Counted from the first letter of the stretch, positions 42,971 to 56,350 are shown. The stretch: DNA of 64,000 bases from Batillaria attramentaria (GCA_018292915.2 JACVVK020000172.1:1-64000), one strand, 5' to 3'. Program-made: numbers and translations. The notes: generated by a model from the sequence alone, not told the origin.

Positions 42971-43829
42971 TGCAAAAAAAAGAAAAGAATTCCAGCTTCT
43001 GACGCAATGCACTTATTTGCCAACACCAAACGCCTTTGAAGGTATTAGCCCTAACCATTTGCATCTCCACGCCATGAGAAACGTAAATGAAAAAATATAA
43101 TATATATATATATATATTATAGTTATAGACAGATTTTACACACGGCAGGGAGAGATAGCAAAGTACCCCAACAGTGCTAAGCACGTCATGTTCAGTTTAA
43201 AAAAAAAAAAAAAAAACATTTTGCAGCTGTTACGGGAAAGATGTAAATTTACATACATGTACAGCTTGACAACTGAGTAAAAACTGCAGAAAAACAACAA
43301 AGACAGAAGGCTGGGAGGTGGGGGGCGGGGGGAACAAAAAAACCCTACAAAACTTTGAAAAAAAAAAATGCAAGAAAGTAGCCATGCAATTCACAATAAG
43401 CATACTACAATATACATGTATATAATTTCATCAGTGATTTATGACTCAATGGTATATTTACAAAATGCAGATGAGGGAAATGATAAAGTGGAGAGGGGTG
43501 TGGGGTGGGGGTACAAGAGATATTACATATTATCAGTCCTGACGTAATGCTCCAACGTGTAATTGCTGGAATAACTTGATGACAGAGAGTGTCCTGCTAT
43601 CCACCGGCAATATTCCATCAATTTGCCTCTTCACGTATCAAAAAACTGCTTCACTGGTAAAAGTGTGCACATCATCGCCGCACAATCATCATCCAGAACG
43701 CACAGCACATGCTGTTTACCTTGTTTTACATCTGTCAAAATCTGAAGAAGAAAAAATGACACAAGGCAAACCAGTGAACTTACTACCTTCTCTGTGAAGA
43801 ATTTTACAATATGCTTTTTTTTTTTCTAT

Positions 43830-44075
43830 AAAATTCCAGTATTCCGGTATTCGCCTTCCCTTCAAGCTGTATTGGTGTCACATGTTGTGCACGTGCCACA
43901 ACTCAACGAAGGAGTTTAATCAGACCTACTCCTAACCACGATGTTTACAAATTCCAGTATTCCGGTATTCGCCTTCCCTTCAAGCTGTATTGGTGTCACA
44001 GTATGACATGTTGTGCACGTGCCACAACTCAACGAAGGAGTTTAATCAGACCTACTCCTAACCACGATGTTTACA
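43830..44075. repeat. ~120-bp tandem duplication
   Basis: AATTCCAGTATTCCGGTATT through CTACTCCTAACCACGATGTT occurs twice with near identity; the second copy carries a 9-10 bp insertion near GTCACAGTATGACATG. Confidence 0.9.
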
Positions 44076-46324
44076 AATGTTCCCAGCACTTGAGCGTACA
44101 AGTACACGTAGTCGTACAATATACTTGTTTCACTCCCATTCACGAGAACCTTTCTACAATGGCTTTTCAATGCTGACAAGAGTTGAAATGCATACATCAG
44201 CACAAAGTTGTTTCAATGAAAATGCTCACCAAGTGCTATATGATGGTATGTGGATAAGGCCAATTGTTGTTTTTGATATTTCACAAGAGGTACAACTTTA
44301 TACACATTAGCCGTTACACTCAAAGCAAATACGTCTACCGCAGAAGGATCAACGTCAAGCCAAGATTTTGATATTGCAGTAACATTTGATGTAGGGTTGT
44401 TTTGTTGTGTTTTTTTAATATGTACACATACATGAAACTTTTGCAATCATTTACATCTACTAGCCAAGAACATGGTAAATGGTAATTTAAAAGTTTAAAC
44501 ATGGTTAAAAGTTTCTAAAACACAGCTGAGCCTTAGAATGCTGCTGTTACCAAACTGCGTGAAGCGAAGTACGTCGACAGCCATTTGGACAGACGAAGTG
44601 TTACACGTACACACTTCTGAACTTTAAGGAAGTCACTGCCTAAAAGAGATTCAAACTGACTTCAGAATTTTTCTCCAAGACTTGAAAAATCATGAGCATT
44701 TTCAAAAACATTCCTGTACCCACTGAACAGGGGGAGGAATGGAAGGTGGAGTGCTGGTTGGGGGGGGGGGGGGGGAGGGATGTAAGATGGGGAGGTGGGA
44801 GACACTTTTTTTTTTTTTTTTTTTTTTAATTCTATCAAAGCCAAATATACAATTTAACAATGATTTTAGCTGTTGGACAATGTACTGCAGGCAAATCTGC
44901 CATATTCTTGTGGCACTTTTTCTCCCATAGCAGCGCATGCCAAGGCTGGACAAGTACAAGCACTGATCAAGGAACTCAAACAAGTGGCTGGAGAATCCTA
45001 GGCATGAAACAGACGTGGATCAAATACACAACCCAGCATGTGGTAACTGAATTAACTCAAACGACAGTTAGTAATCCAGCTTCCTGAAGCCTGGTTGAGT
45101 AAACGAGAAACAAAGAAACAAATGGTGGGGTTTCATTTGAGGTAAGGCAGACATCAAGTGTGAACACCGCTAATCCAGTTCAGAAACAGTAGTACAATGT
45201 ATACACTCACATAACTACTCAAAGTGTGGCACTTATTTACATTTACATGCACAAATTCCACGAACCTCTTTATTGTTTTTTCCCCCTCCCAACTTTCCAA
45301 CTAGACTAGGATGAAATGTGACAGAGTTTGTTTGAAGATGAGGTGATACTTTTACAAGGTGAGCTAGACAAAGAAAATTCAAACTGATGATTTGTAACAT
45401 TTAAAATGAGTCTCCAATGCACACAATTAAACTGATGAATCATGCGCCATTCCTACATCACAGAAACAAACGGTATTATCTGCTGAATATTTATTATCTG
45501 CTGAATATTTATTATCTGCTGCCAGCCGCCTGTGGAATTTCTGGAAGAACTGAAGGGAAAAAATAACACTACAGTATAGTTCACAGGGACTTTACCATAT
45601 TCTTTCTTCTTCTTTAGTTTTCTTCCTCTTCTTTTTTAATTCAAATTCACTCAAATCAAACTTCTGCACTGTGGTTTTTGTGTTCTGTTAAGGTAAAGTG
45701 AACAGTAACACGACTGATGTGGTGAAAATGATCAATACCTATAATACCTCGGCCTGTCAAAATGTAAAGATCATCTCTTCAATGGTGGCAAAAAACCGGC
45801 TGTAAGGTCAGAACATCATCCCACACTAACCATTATATCTGCGGCCAAATGGCAAAAAACACAAGAGAGGACCTGTAAGTGTTTTGAACATGGAACACTT
45901 AAAGAAAGAGCTGCTAATATCCACATTTTTCACTCTGAAAGCACAACTCAAAGTACTGACAATGTGCTGTATGGTGCAATTCACAGGTCAAAACAGAAAA
46001 AACTGCAATGTAACAAAATTAATATTTCACATCGGTTTAAAATTCTTTGTTAATTAATTCAAGTAAAAAGTACTCCATGACGGGGTTATTTCAGTTTCCA
46101 TGGACACAAAAAGTGTACAATGTATTCCAGAAGTCAAAAAACATAAAACAAAAACAACAGCATCTTAATTAAAGTCACCATTTACACTTAGCTTCACTGC
46201 CGGTGGATGAAGTAAACAACGAGCTGTCATTTTTGCTGACATCACATTCCTTTCTTCAATTCACTCAAATCAACGACACACACTGTAGCAAACAAAAGTC
46301 TCTCATCCCTCTCTGGGAATACCC

Positions 46325-46412
46325 ACCTCTTGTTAGATGTAGCAGGCCTCTTGTTAGCTGTAGTTAGATGTAGCAGGCCTCTTGTTAGCTGTAGTTAGAT
46401 GTAGCAGGCCTC
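46325..46412. repeat. ~33-bp tandem repeat
   Basis: About 2.5 copies of CTTGTTAGCTGTAGTTAG with ATGTAGCAGGCCT. Confidence 0.85.
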
Positions 46413-47478
46413 ATGCACCTTCACTTCTATAGTATACGCACCAGCACAGAGCTCAAGTTAAGAAAGGTTTCCCTCAGAAGCTGTTCCAGTATTTCTCTCA
46501 TAGCAGTTGTTTAAATCTGTGGTCTGTCCTTCTGTCCGTCAACATTGTCCACATAGATGTGGGTTCTTGGTTTGTTTGTTTTCCATCTCAGTCAAAAACA
46601 GCAATCGGAACAAGTGGTGGACCCGTTTCCAGGATGCGTTACTCACAAAGCAGACACTCTGGTATGCCATTTTTCATACACAATTCAATCAGTTTACCGG
46701 AATGATACCAACTCATTGCATCACTTTACAAAACTGCTCATTGTTAAAACCTATCATGAAATACATTTGACATGTTCACACTGGCATGTGTACAAAACTG
46801 ATGGCTTGAGGAGCAAACTGCTTACGCGTCTGTAACTACAAGCGTCTTCCTCTGCGTGGTAAAGCTGCGTATGTGTCCCTGTCAGTACCAGATACAACCA
46901 CCTCAAGGCTGGAGCCAGATTTCCGCTCCAGCATTTACATGTACATATCACTTTGCGTAGTAGGCACAACAGACGGGGGAAAATGACCAACCCTGCAACT
47001 CTGACAGATGCTTTGTGTACAGACTGGTTTGCAAGCCTTGACAGTTTTTGGGTGTTTTTTTTTTTTCTCAACACAGTTTAAAAAAAAAAAAAAAAAAAAA
47101 AAAATTGCTCTTCTGTCTTACCCGTGTTTCCCTCCCACAACTCGCCCAACCCCTGATCTTAAGAATGTTAACTCGCTGCTCTTTCAAACCACCTTTTTCT
47201 GTTTTTTATCCTGCGGACAACCTCGACTTAAAACCCCAAGACTTTGCAGAGAAAGTCTCTAGCATTTTTTTTTTTTTTTTTAAGAAAGAAAAAAAGTGAA
47301 TACTGTTCCTCTGAAAAAAACAAACAAACAAACAATAAACCCCCAAACAAAACTCTCCAGCTTGCAAACACAGTTTGTGCGCAGAACAACCAAAACCCCA
47401 AGTGGATTGGACCGGAGTTGTCCGGTCGTAACAACTTTCACCGTCAGCAGCTGTCACTATAAAGTGGAGTTTGTCCAG

Positions 47479-47612
47479 TTATTTGAAGGCGCTGATGGAA
47501 AGTCTGTGAAACAAGACACAACTGAGGAGAAGCGTTGAGGACACCATGGAGACACTGGCTTCACCTTTTGGGGGTGCTGGCGTCTGTCTGGGTCTCTCCG
47601 TCACAACGCCTC
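47479..47612 (-). CDS. Glypican-like terminal exon with GPI signal
   Basis: Acceptor cggattgcag. It encodes GVVTERPRQTPAPPKGEA, then VSMVSSTLLLSCVLFHRLSI-SAFK-stop. A small-residue cleavage region followed by about 15 hydrophobic residues near the terminus suggests a GPI anchor. The upstream acceptor sequence is echoed in a degenerate tandem repeat just behind it. Confidence 0.68.
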
Positions 47613-48089
47613 CTGCAATCCGAAAATAATAAGCAAATCAGTCAATCACTGATGAATGAAAATGTAAAAATACGGAATGAAATAATCAAAAATGCCTCCC
47701 GCAATGTGACAACCAAAGCACAAAACACAAAGCACAATGACGGATGAAAATGTGAAATGCAAAATTTAAAATAAGGCAGAAATGCCTCTTGCATGGCAAC
47801 AATCGCCCTCAAATCAATCATTAGTGAATGAAAATGTAAAATGTGGAATGTAACGACAGATAAGTGGGTGGCGCTGTACGACAGCACTGTGCCTCCCCTG
47901 ACAACACAACCAACATTCCCTGATGGGATAGGACTCATGACTGATTTCCATAATTATAATGCCGTTACAGATGACATAATTATACAATGAACAGTACAGT
48001 GTCAGTGTCATGACAATGGTAAGCAAAACGTGTCTACAAGTCAGTGGAAGTGTTAGCAGTGGCATGTAAGACTGATCTGACATACATAC

Positions 48090-48150
<61 letters not shown>

Positions 48151-48152
48151 GG

Positions 48153-48184
<32 letters not shown>

Positions 48185-50923
48185 GTGTGTGATGATGATG
48201 ATTATGATGATGAACCACAACAAATTCCTAATGGAAAGATGATGACAATGACGATGACGATGATGATGATAGGCTATTTTTCTCTTTTAAAAAAGTGGTC
48301 CAGCGGTTGCTGCCAGTGTGGAGCACAGTACTACGTCCTTGACACGTAATACCATCTTGTCACACAGCATATCCCCACTGACAAGCGTCCTCACCTGACG
48401 TAGTATCGTCGTCCTTCTCGTCATCCGATGTGCCGCTGCCCGAGCCCGACCCGGACCCCGAGCCTAGCAGGTCCTCGTCATCCACGATGACGTCAGAGCG
48501 ATACAACCCACCGCTTCCCTCCCCTGCCACGTTCTTGTAGGCGAGTTTCGGGCCATCTCCCATCATCAGCTCGGCGTTCAGTAAACTGCTGACGTTCTGC
48601 AACACGTCATGGTGGTTGAAAGGGTTAGTGCCACGATGTCAGTGTCAATTGTGCACGCTAAACATTCCCGCGTCCATCTCTCGAAGAAGAGTAGTGTACG
48701 GCCGGTGGTGTGAAAAACAGAAACATGTCACACGCACTAGAGTGGAATGGCAGGGTGGTTTGCGCATAACCTCACGCCGCTTAGCAGCAGCAGGCTTTTA
48801 TTGTTTCGTCCTCCAGCCCTGCAGCGCCGTGAGGGTCTCAGACGAGACGAAGAATGTGCGCCGAGGAATAGCCTACCCTACCACGGTCACCATGATGGAA
48901 ACTTGCATCACGTCTGCCAGCATGTCTTTGTTGGTGTGTTTTATTTTGTTTTTCATGTGGGGAGTGCCGTGTCAGCGAGGTCGACGTAGGCGTGAAGTTT
49001 ATGACACGCGGGACGGGAGACGTTGTTTGTTGGAACAAACATGGAAAACAGTTTAAAACACACTCTGGAAAAAATAGGGCAAAGGCATGTTCAGTGTAGC
49101 CGCATGTCACACCGCGAGAAACAAGGAAAAACACCATGTTCGCTGCTTGTTCGGATCAAAAACACTGAGAGTCAACAGAACAAGTCTCCAAAATGGGTCA
49201 ACTTCACCATCAGTTTTATTATCATCATTTTTATTATCATCATCTTATTATTTCATTTATTTTATTTATAGATTTTATTCAATAATTTTTTTATTGATTT
49301 TTTAAAAAAAATTACTGATTTTATTATTATTATTATTTTTATTATTATTATTATTTTAATTAATTTTATTTTTTATTATTACTATTATTTATTTATTTTG
49401 TTTTTTTTGGGGGGGGAGGGGGGGGGGGGGGTGTCTGCGCAATACCCCGCCAACTACAGCCATGTCATCTCGCTTGTGAACAACCATGCTGACGTAACCG
49501 GAAGCGGCAAAGCGTGGCACCTGGCAGCACGTGACTGACGTACAGCCCAGTGAAGGTCAATCGATACCAGCAAGACGCAAAGAAAAAAAAAAGGGGGGGG
49601 GGGGGAGGGGGGGAGCAGCCAGACACAGTCATGGGACACAGGTGTCACGTGCAGAAGTTATCATAAATATGCTGATAAGGAAAATCTATCTGTCACTCTG
49701 TCAGCACTGGTGGAAAACACTAGGGAAAATTCCAGTTACTGTAACGATGCCCGCCGTTTATTTTCCTTTTTCTTTCTGTCTTTATCGTCTTCTCCTAGTT
49801 ACCCATATTACCTGAACGGTGTGAATGTGAAAACACCAATTTATGAACATCGTGTGCAATCGAAAAGTCGATGTCAAGGGGAGAAATAAAATGAACTGGC
49901 GACTAGAACGACAAAGTTTTCCTAACTCACGTGTAAGGTCAGTTAGTGCCATTCTAAACACAAGAGTTTACGACTTCCGAACAGTGACACTAGAACAAGG
50001 CAGCCAGGAAACACGTTGCAGGAGTCATACTTCACAACACTTTTGTCCATAATTTTATAAGCGGGCGGTGTTTTTTTTTTTTTTGGTTGTTGTTGGTTGT
50101 TGTTGGTTTTTTGTTTTTGGTTGTTTTTTTTTTGTTTTGTTTTGTTTTGTTTTTTGTTTTGTTGTTTTTTTTTTTAGGGGGGGGGGGTGGTTATTGTTTG
50201 TTTTTTTTTGTTTTTGTTTTTTTCCTCCAAAACCATAACACCCTCATTCAGCGGGTTCCCATGATTTTCCCCTCACCGGCGTCGTTTTTTCCAAAACGCC
50301 ATTCTGCGGCATCGGAAAAAAGAACGCTTTGGGTAAGTTATTTAGTTGTCGGTTAGAACGACTGAAAGGGGGCCATTTATCACCCAGAAACCGACTTGCG
50401 TATTAATACTTTAAATAATTGGTTGACTTAACATGAGAGCAAACAAACTCTTGAAGCGGCATAGCAACGCCGTGAAAAGTGAGGGTAGTCCTGGCATTTT
50501 GAATAGCTTCCGTGCTCTCTCGGTCGTCTTCTCAAACCGGAGTATGTGTGACGGACACAATTTGGATCAGACAGACTAAGCCGACCAGCAGCAGATCCAG
50601 TAGATCTACAGCCAACGCTCTATTGTGTTTCCGACGGCTGTCAGCCGACTGTCTTGTCGCCCAATTACCTAGTTCTCTCCCTTGGGAAATTACTGACGCA
50701 GATTTCCTCCAATCGCATGCCACCAGTGCCTTTACCTCCGTCCTGCTATCATGGGACATACGTTTCCAGACGACAATGAGACTGGTCAGAATTGGAGCAG
50801 AGAAAAGTCTGGGAGCCACAAGGAAAACGGGGGAAATTTGACTGTTTCAAATTACTGTTGTTCGGTTTTTAAAGTTCATGAGTGCACAAATGTAGGAGTG
50901 TACCGGGGTAGACTGAAGTCAAG

Positions 50924-50991
<68 letters not shown>

Positions 50992-51211
50992 CGGTGTGTG
51001 AGCCACTTACGTAATTGCTGAGGCACGACATTGAAGCACGGTGGGCCACGAAATGCCAAACAAATTCTATAAATCATATACTACTCGTCTCATGTGAGTC
51101 AGTGTGTCCTTGACCTGCAGAAGGTCAAAGTCTGGGGTGACGGAGACCTTGACCTCTGAGTTGAGTCTCGCTTGGCTGACAAAGTTTGCCTCAGGGACCT
51201 GTTGCATATAC
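47479..51211 (-). CDS. Glypican-like heparan sulfate proteoglycan, last three exons
   Basis: Glypicans are GPI-anchored heparan sulfate proteoglycans that modulate Wnt, Hedgehog, BMP and FGF signalling at the cell surface. Minus-strand exons: 51085-51211, 48395-48596 and 47479-47612 (stop 47479-47481), joining in phase to 154 residues. The first encodes YMQQVPEANFVSQARLNSEV and ends LLQVKDTLTHMRR, resembling the RYxxxV...NPEVxV...IxxLxxMR stretch after the glypican CWNG motif. The second carries GSGSGSGSGSG between acidic runs (DDEDLL, DDEKDDD), the heparan sulfate attachment type. The third is proline-rich, then has a hydrophobic tail, VSMVSSTLLLSCVLF, typical of a GPI signal. The first donor is weak: gtagta, or gtatat three bases on. 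N-terminal exons were not found up to 64000. The exact subfamily (GPC3/5 or GPC4/6 type) is not resolved. Confidence 0.75.
47605..47860. repeat. Degenerate repeat echoing the glypican acceptor
   Basis: Three units of about 100 bp share GCCTC(C/T)(T/C)GCAAT-type sequence followed by ATGAATGAAAATGTAAAA. The first overlaps the true acceptor of the last glypican exon. Confidence 0.6.
48095..48265. repeat. GT, GACA and GAT microsatellites
   Basis: (GT)n, (GA)n, (GACA)n and GAT runs in the last glypican intron. Confidence 0.9.
48395..48596 (-). CDS. Glypican-like exon with (SG)5 glycosaminoglycan attachment site
   Basis: Acceptor gtgttgcag, donor CAG/gtgagg. It encodes NVSSLLNAELMMGDGPKLAY, an acidic segment, then five Ser-Gly pairs in a row followed by TSDDEKDDDTTS. 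Ser-Gly pairs flanked by acidic residues prime heparan sulfate rather than chondroitin sulfate. NVSS at its start is a potential N-glycosylation site. Confidence 0.75.
48597..51084. other. Glypican intron, no further gene seen
   Basis: It contains AT-rich (ATT)n at 49200-49400, G-runs at 49408 and 49594, a T/G tract at 50068-50220 and (GT)n at 50929-50990. ORFs here have no recognisable family. Confidence 0.5.
51085..51211 (-). CDS. Glypican-like exon, end of core protein
   Basis: Acceptor ttgtgcag on the minus strand; the exon starts one base before a codon boundary and ends in phase 0. It encodes YMQQVPEANFVSQARLNSEV, KVSVTPDF and DLLQVKDTLTHMRR. The 3' boundary could be 51085 or 51082, which changes the product by one valine. 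Confidence 0.68.
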
Positions 51212-51487
51212 CTGCACAAATAGGAAAGAAAACATTGTTACATCAATTGTTGATACGATTCATTCATAGAAGTTATTCATCCTCATATAAAATAAAACTT
51301 ATCTGTGAGCGTACAGGCTAAATTTAAAAAAAGAAGATGATAATACTAATTTTTTTTTTTAAAAGCAAATAATAATTATAGCCTTAATACAACTGGGGCA
51401 GGCACCCCCCCCCCTCAAAAAAACAAAACAAAAACACTTCCTGTAATAATAAGTCTAATTAACATCAGTAATACATAATTATGTATC

Positions 51488-51489
<2 letters not shown>

Positions 51490-51543
<54 letters not shown>

Positions 51544-51610
51544 ACACACACACACACACACAACACACACAAACACAGACTGTCACAGAGACAGGGGGGG
51601 GGGGGGATTA
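51490..51610. repeat. CT/CA microsatellite with a G-run
   Basis: (CT)n, (CA)n with AAC interruptions and poly-G. Confidence 0.9.
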
Positions 51611-52083
51611 ATTCAAGAATTGTCAAGAACAGATCCTCCCAGGAAAGAAATCCCCCCCGCACTGCCCTCGCCCTGTTAAAACTGGCTCAAGAGTAAATGT
51701 TGCCTGAAGCCGCTCCGGTCAAAACTAGACAAATTCTCTCAAAGACCTCGCCATAACACACAGCGTCAGGATTTCCGACCTAATGATTCAAAAACAAGAA
51801 CCCTAGGTTTCTGGGTCAACGTGTTGCAATCGCCACACGCGATAAGCAGGCCGGCATTATTAATGATCAAAGCAGCTTAGTTTCCCTCCCTGTCGCCCGC
51901 CATTACGATCAAAAATTGATCGATGAGGCCAAAAGTGATATACCTCCACCCTCCCCACCCCCCTCATAGCTGCTACTGCAATCTGCGGGAACGACAAACA
52001 GAGAAACCGATAACTGATGAAACGTTGGTGACAAACGACGTAGAGAAAAGGGATTTACCCTACAAAAATCACCCCGTACCCCC

Positions 52084-52507
52084 AACCTCCCTCCAACACT
52101 ATTTTCACCAACTCCCACCTCCCTCCAACACTATCTTCACCAACTCCCACCTCCCTCCAACACTATCTTCACCAACTCCCAACCTCCCTCCAACACTATT
52201 TCACCAACTCCCAACCTCCCTCCAACAATATTCACCAACTCCCAACCTCCCTCCAACACTATCTTCACCAACTCCCAACCTCCCTCCAACACTATCTTCA
52301 CCAACTCCCAACCTCCCTCCAACAATATCTTCACCAACTCCCATCCTCCCTCCAACACTATTTCACCAACTCCCATCCTCCCTCCAACACTATTTCACCA
52401 ACTCCCACCTCCCCCCAACACTATCTTCACCAACTCCCATCCTCCCTCCAACACTATCTTCACCAACTCCCATCCTCCCTCCAACACTATCTTCACCAAC
52501 TCCCATC
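52084..52507. repeat. 32-bp minisatellite
   Basis: About 13 units of CCTCCCTCCAACACTATCTT plus CACCAACTCCCA, with small indels. The open frames on both strands (for example LPPTLSSPTPN) are repeat artefacts. Confidence 0.92.
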
Positions 52508-52619
52508 CCCAATCCCAACCTATGAATTCAACAAGTCCATAGTCGGGCAGTTGTAGACATGCGAATCAAATTCCGTTAATGTCCGTTCCTGTTAGTACGG
52601 TCATTCCAGCAGGTGGCTG

Positions 52620-52770
52620 GTTGGTTTAAGTGCAGGTTTAACGTCCTTTTCCACCACATACAGGTGATATCAAAGACGGGGGAAGCCGCGATGCAAAAGC
52701 CGACACAAACTCTACCTTTCCGCGTGGATTCAAACTCACAACACCTAGCGTTGAAAGTCGGTACAAACAT
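52620..52770 (-). mobile_element. SINE fragment related to the 39.3-kb copy
   Basis: Shares GTTTAACGTCCTTTTCCACC, GGTGATATCAAAGA and a degraded tRNA-like head. A shorter tail-only copy is at 54478-54525. Confidence 0.55.
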
Positions 52771-53646
52771 TTCGCCAGAGAGTCGACAAAGATGGCGCAA
52801 GACCATCGAAACAAGCGTATACTGTGAAAGTAAACTCATGGAATTTCAGTTGGAAACCACACTGGCAGAGGTTCAGATATCTAACAAACCGGCGTCAGCG
52901 GTGTTACAAAATATACCACGTCTAGCTTATCATTGTAGTCTAATGCAAAACTTCTGTCCATCACTGATAATAAAGTCATTGTTTTGTGCGGGGTGCTAGC
53001 GCAGGATGTCTGAAAAGCTCTCAGCAAATCGCTGGGTACATGACTTTACCATAAAGACACAGTGTTCCACTCCGTTTGGCGAGGTAAACGATTTTCTGAT
53101 AAAGTACGAAAGTCTCCTGCGTATTCCCATTTCTGCTCCGTGAATCCGTTGGGAAACTGCCGTATAGTGCCTCTGGGAGTCCCGTTAAAATAGGCTCCAC
53201 TTCCAGACAATGCATTATTATTTTTCTGCCTCGTATAAAATGCTTCATAAGCTAAAATGGATGCGATGTTTTAAAGGTTTCACGCTCGCCGGCTTTATAC
53301 TGTACGTTCACCGTGGACTTGTCGGAAAGACTGAAAGGCTCTGGAACCTGAGTTTTGTGAAGGAAACAGGTTCAGCGAAGCAGTATTTGTAAAACAAGGT
53401 GAAAACTATCGACAAATCCATGTTTAAGGCGACTGTGACTGGCTCCGTGCCATGTCCGCCTGTTGTAGAGAGCTACAGAGGCAACAATTTCCCCACCACT
53501 GCCAAGCGTGAAGAGAAACAGAAATATAATACCCACACAACCGCTTGACAAAACCAACCACTATAAATGATTTTTGTTTTGTTTTGGTTTTGGATTGATT
53601 TTGGTTCTGTTTTGCTTTTGTTTTGTTTTGGGGTTCTTGTGCAGTT

Positions 53647-53679
<33 letters not shown>

Positions 53680-54024
53680 TGGGTTTTTTTGTTGTTGTTG
53701 TTGGTTTTTGGTTGTTTTTTTGTTTTTGTTTGCTTGGTTTTTGTGTTGTTTTTGGGTGGTGGTGGTGGTGGTGGTGGTTTCGTTTGTTGTTTTTTTTGTT
53801 TGTTTGTTTGTTTGTATGTTTGTTTTTGGTTGTTTTTTTTGTTTGTTTGTTTGGGTGGGGTTTTTTTGGGAGGGGGGATGGGAGTCTGGAAAACTAATAA
53901 CTCCAAGCGGGGGGAAAAAATGATGCATCTCTAAGGAGGAAAAAGTGGCCGGCGATACGAATCAGATATGCACACAAAACATTTTCTCTCTCTGCCTACC
54001 TCTCCGTCTGTCTACCTCTCCATC

Positions 54025-54057
<33 letters not shown>

Positions 54058-55717
54058 GCGCGCGGTTTCCTCCGCCTATGACTAACATTCCTCCCGATGC
54101 AACAACATGGTAACCATAAATTTCTTCCTCACACACAAAAACCAGAACTGCTTGCAAGCATAATTCAACAGCGATGTTCGCCGAGCATGAGGCCTGAGCG
54201 GGCAATAAAAACTCTGTAGGGAAAAAAAGGGAAAAGGGAAAGAAAAAAAAAAACTCAGGAGGAAACGGGGAAAATGGTCTCTACAGGGGGTCTTGCAGGA
54301 TAAGTCTGTTGCCCCAGGAAACCAAGAGGTTTGTCTGTGACGTGGTGGCGGTGGGTAAACATTGTGTATGGCGGGTATTCGGGGGGTAATCGAGATTGCG
54401 GATTTCCTTCCTGTCAGCTTGGATTCAAAAGTTTTTGACGACGATCTGTTGTTTGGTAAAAACATGTGTTTGGGGTGGGTGGGTGTTTGGGAGTTTAACG
54501 TCCTTTTCCAACACATAAGACATGTGTTTGGTATAATGACTACGCACACGTCATTATATTGTAGTAATGTGTTAGTGAAAGTCGGGTTTTTCGGCTGACA
54601 AACGCCCCCTTTCTTTCACACAAATCTCAGGAGTGTTTCCGGTGCTACTGGAAACTGGAAACACTCGGTGTTACTGTTCACTGGGTTTCGGATTGACTGT
54701 GTAATTGAAACGGGCTGTTTGTCAACTAGAAAACGACTTCAAAGGGTTTAAACAATTAAAAAACAACAACAACAACAACGACAACAAACACAAAAACAAA
54801 ACAACAACAACAACAAAACCCAGGTGCATGCTCATATTCATTTTCAAGCATGTGCTTTTACCTGCGTCGCCGAAACTATTTAATCGTAGTAGCACATGAA
54901 ACGCTGCCCGCCGTCTTTACTACCCTTCGTGGGGTAATCAACACCGCAGACGCAGGGGAGTCGCTAGTACTTAGTGAACCAGCAGGAACTCTATCTAAAA
55001 ACTGCAATTTACAAAACTACGAAGTCTGTAGCAGCAGCAACTTCGGGAGTCGACTGTCTTTGAGTTGAGGTTTTGCCGCGCGAAGCTGCCCCTAGCCGTA
55101 CCTTGATTTTCCCCCTTGAAGTGTGCCGCTGTAACGACTGACTTTGTAACGGGACATTGTGACAACCACACTCAGTCTACCGGCACAGAATTATGATTTA
55201 GTTAGAGGCGTTCAACAGAAATGACAACTGCACACGATTATTGTGTATTATTATTATTATTATTATTATTAAAATCATTGTTCTTAAAAGAAAAGTAAAA
55301 AACTACAATGTGTGAGTAAAATGGTGTTGTGGACACTGACTCGAAACTGGGAGGAGAAACGCGACCTTTTCCGCATACTTTAAATTCCTTTTGTTTTGAT
55401 ACCTGGTATCCACTGAACAATCGTGGCTCCGGCATCTCGAGGCAACGTCTTCTCGAGAAAACGTCTCTAGCTAGGAAAGTCAGCCGTTTTGCTGATTCGG
55501 CGTATCTGTCCCTAATCCAGGCGTACTGCGCACAGAGATACGTTAGGGAGGATCTCCTAATATCATCACCTACCCCCCACACGTTGGAAAGTGGGGAAAC
55601 ATGCAACTTCTAAATGCACGGCGCATGTACTGCAGGAGACAGACGGACAGAGGAGAAAGTGGGGGGTGGGGTGGGTGGGGGGTGGGGGCTGAGAGATAGA
55701 CAGGGACTGTGGGGAAG

Positions 55718-55793
<76 letters not shown>

Positions 55794-55809
55794 CGCGCGC
55801 GTGTGTCTG

Positions 55810-55853
<44 letters not shown>

Positions 55854-55886
55854 GAGAGAGAGAGAGAGAGAGACACACACACACAC

Positions 55887-55961
<75 letters not shown>

Positions 55962-56022
55962 GACACACACACACACACACAGACACAGAGAGAGAGAGAC
56001 AGAGACAGAGAGAGAGAGAGTT
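55718..56022. repeat. 300-bp compound microsatellite (GT, GC, GA, GACA)
   Basis: Alternating (GT)n, (GC)n, (GA)n and (GACA)n blocks; the overlapping ORFs on both strands are all repeat artefacts. Confidence 0.95.
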
Positions 56023-56349
56023 CCGTGTGGTGCAACAAGCACGAACTGGCCAAGTCAAGTTAACATACAGAACAGACAATTGATGCATGCATTATACAGG
56101 ACCACACGCACCCCGACAACAAAAACAAACAACAACTTGCATCATGCAGCAAACTGCATGTAAATGTGTCTCGGTAAATATCATCCCTTATACCCCGACG
56201 CCATTTATGGCAAATGTCCAGCCGATAACAGATGCCACAATCGAGCAGTGCTAATAAGTCAACAGATCACGTCAACTGTCTCCATACTGTGCAATAATGT
56301 ACTGTCTGCACCCAACTCTCCCGGGGGGCACTCATAAATACGCACGTAT

Positions 56350-56350
<1 letters not shown>

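Larger units (their letters stand above)
39620..47478 (-). other. Probable glypican 3' UTR / intergenic region
   Basis: No exon was recognised on either strand over 7.8 kb. The sequence is mostly unique, with local tandem repeats listed separately. Minus-strand AATAAA signals occur at 45513-45508, 45495-45490, 45274-45269 and 39649-39644, so the 3' UTR could be 2 to 8 kb long. Which signal is used cannot be read from sequence. Confidence 0.35.

Noticed and set aside
50512..50841. ORFs on both strands of 95-109 codons in the glypican intron
   Set aside because: No recognisable domain, no good splice context, and both strands are open together.
51923..52525. A 200-codon proline-rich ORF
   Set aside because: It is a translation of the 32-bp minisatellite; the opposite strand is equally open.
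53423..53934. Long overlapping ORFs rich in F, V, C or N, T, K
   Set aside because: They are artefacts of a GTT/TTTG low-complexity tract.
55566..56163. Several overlapping ORFs of 120-170 codons on both strands
   Set aside because: They translate the GT/GA/GACA microsatellite; the open frames come from simple repeats.
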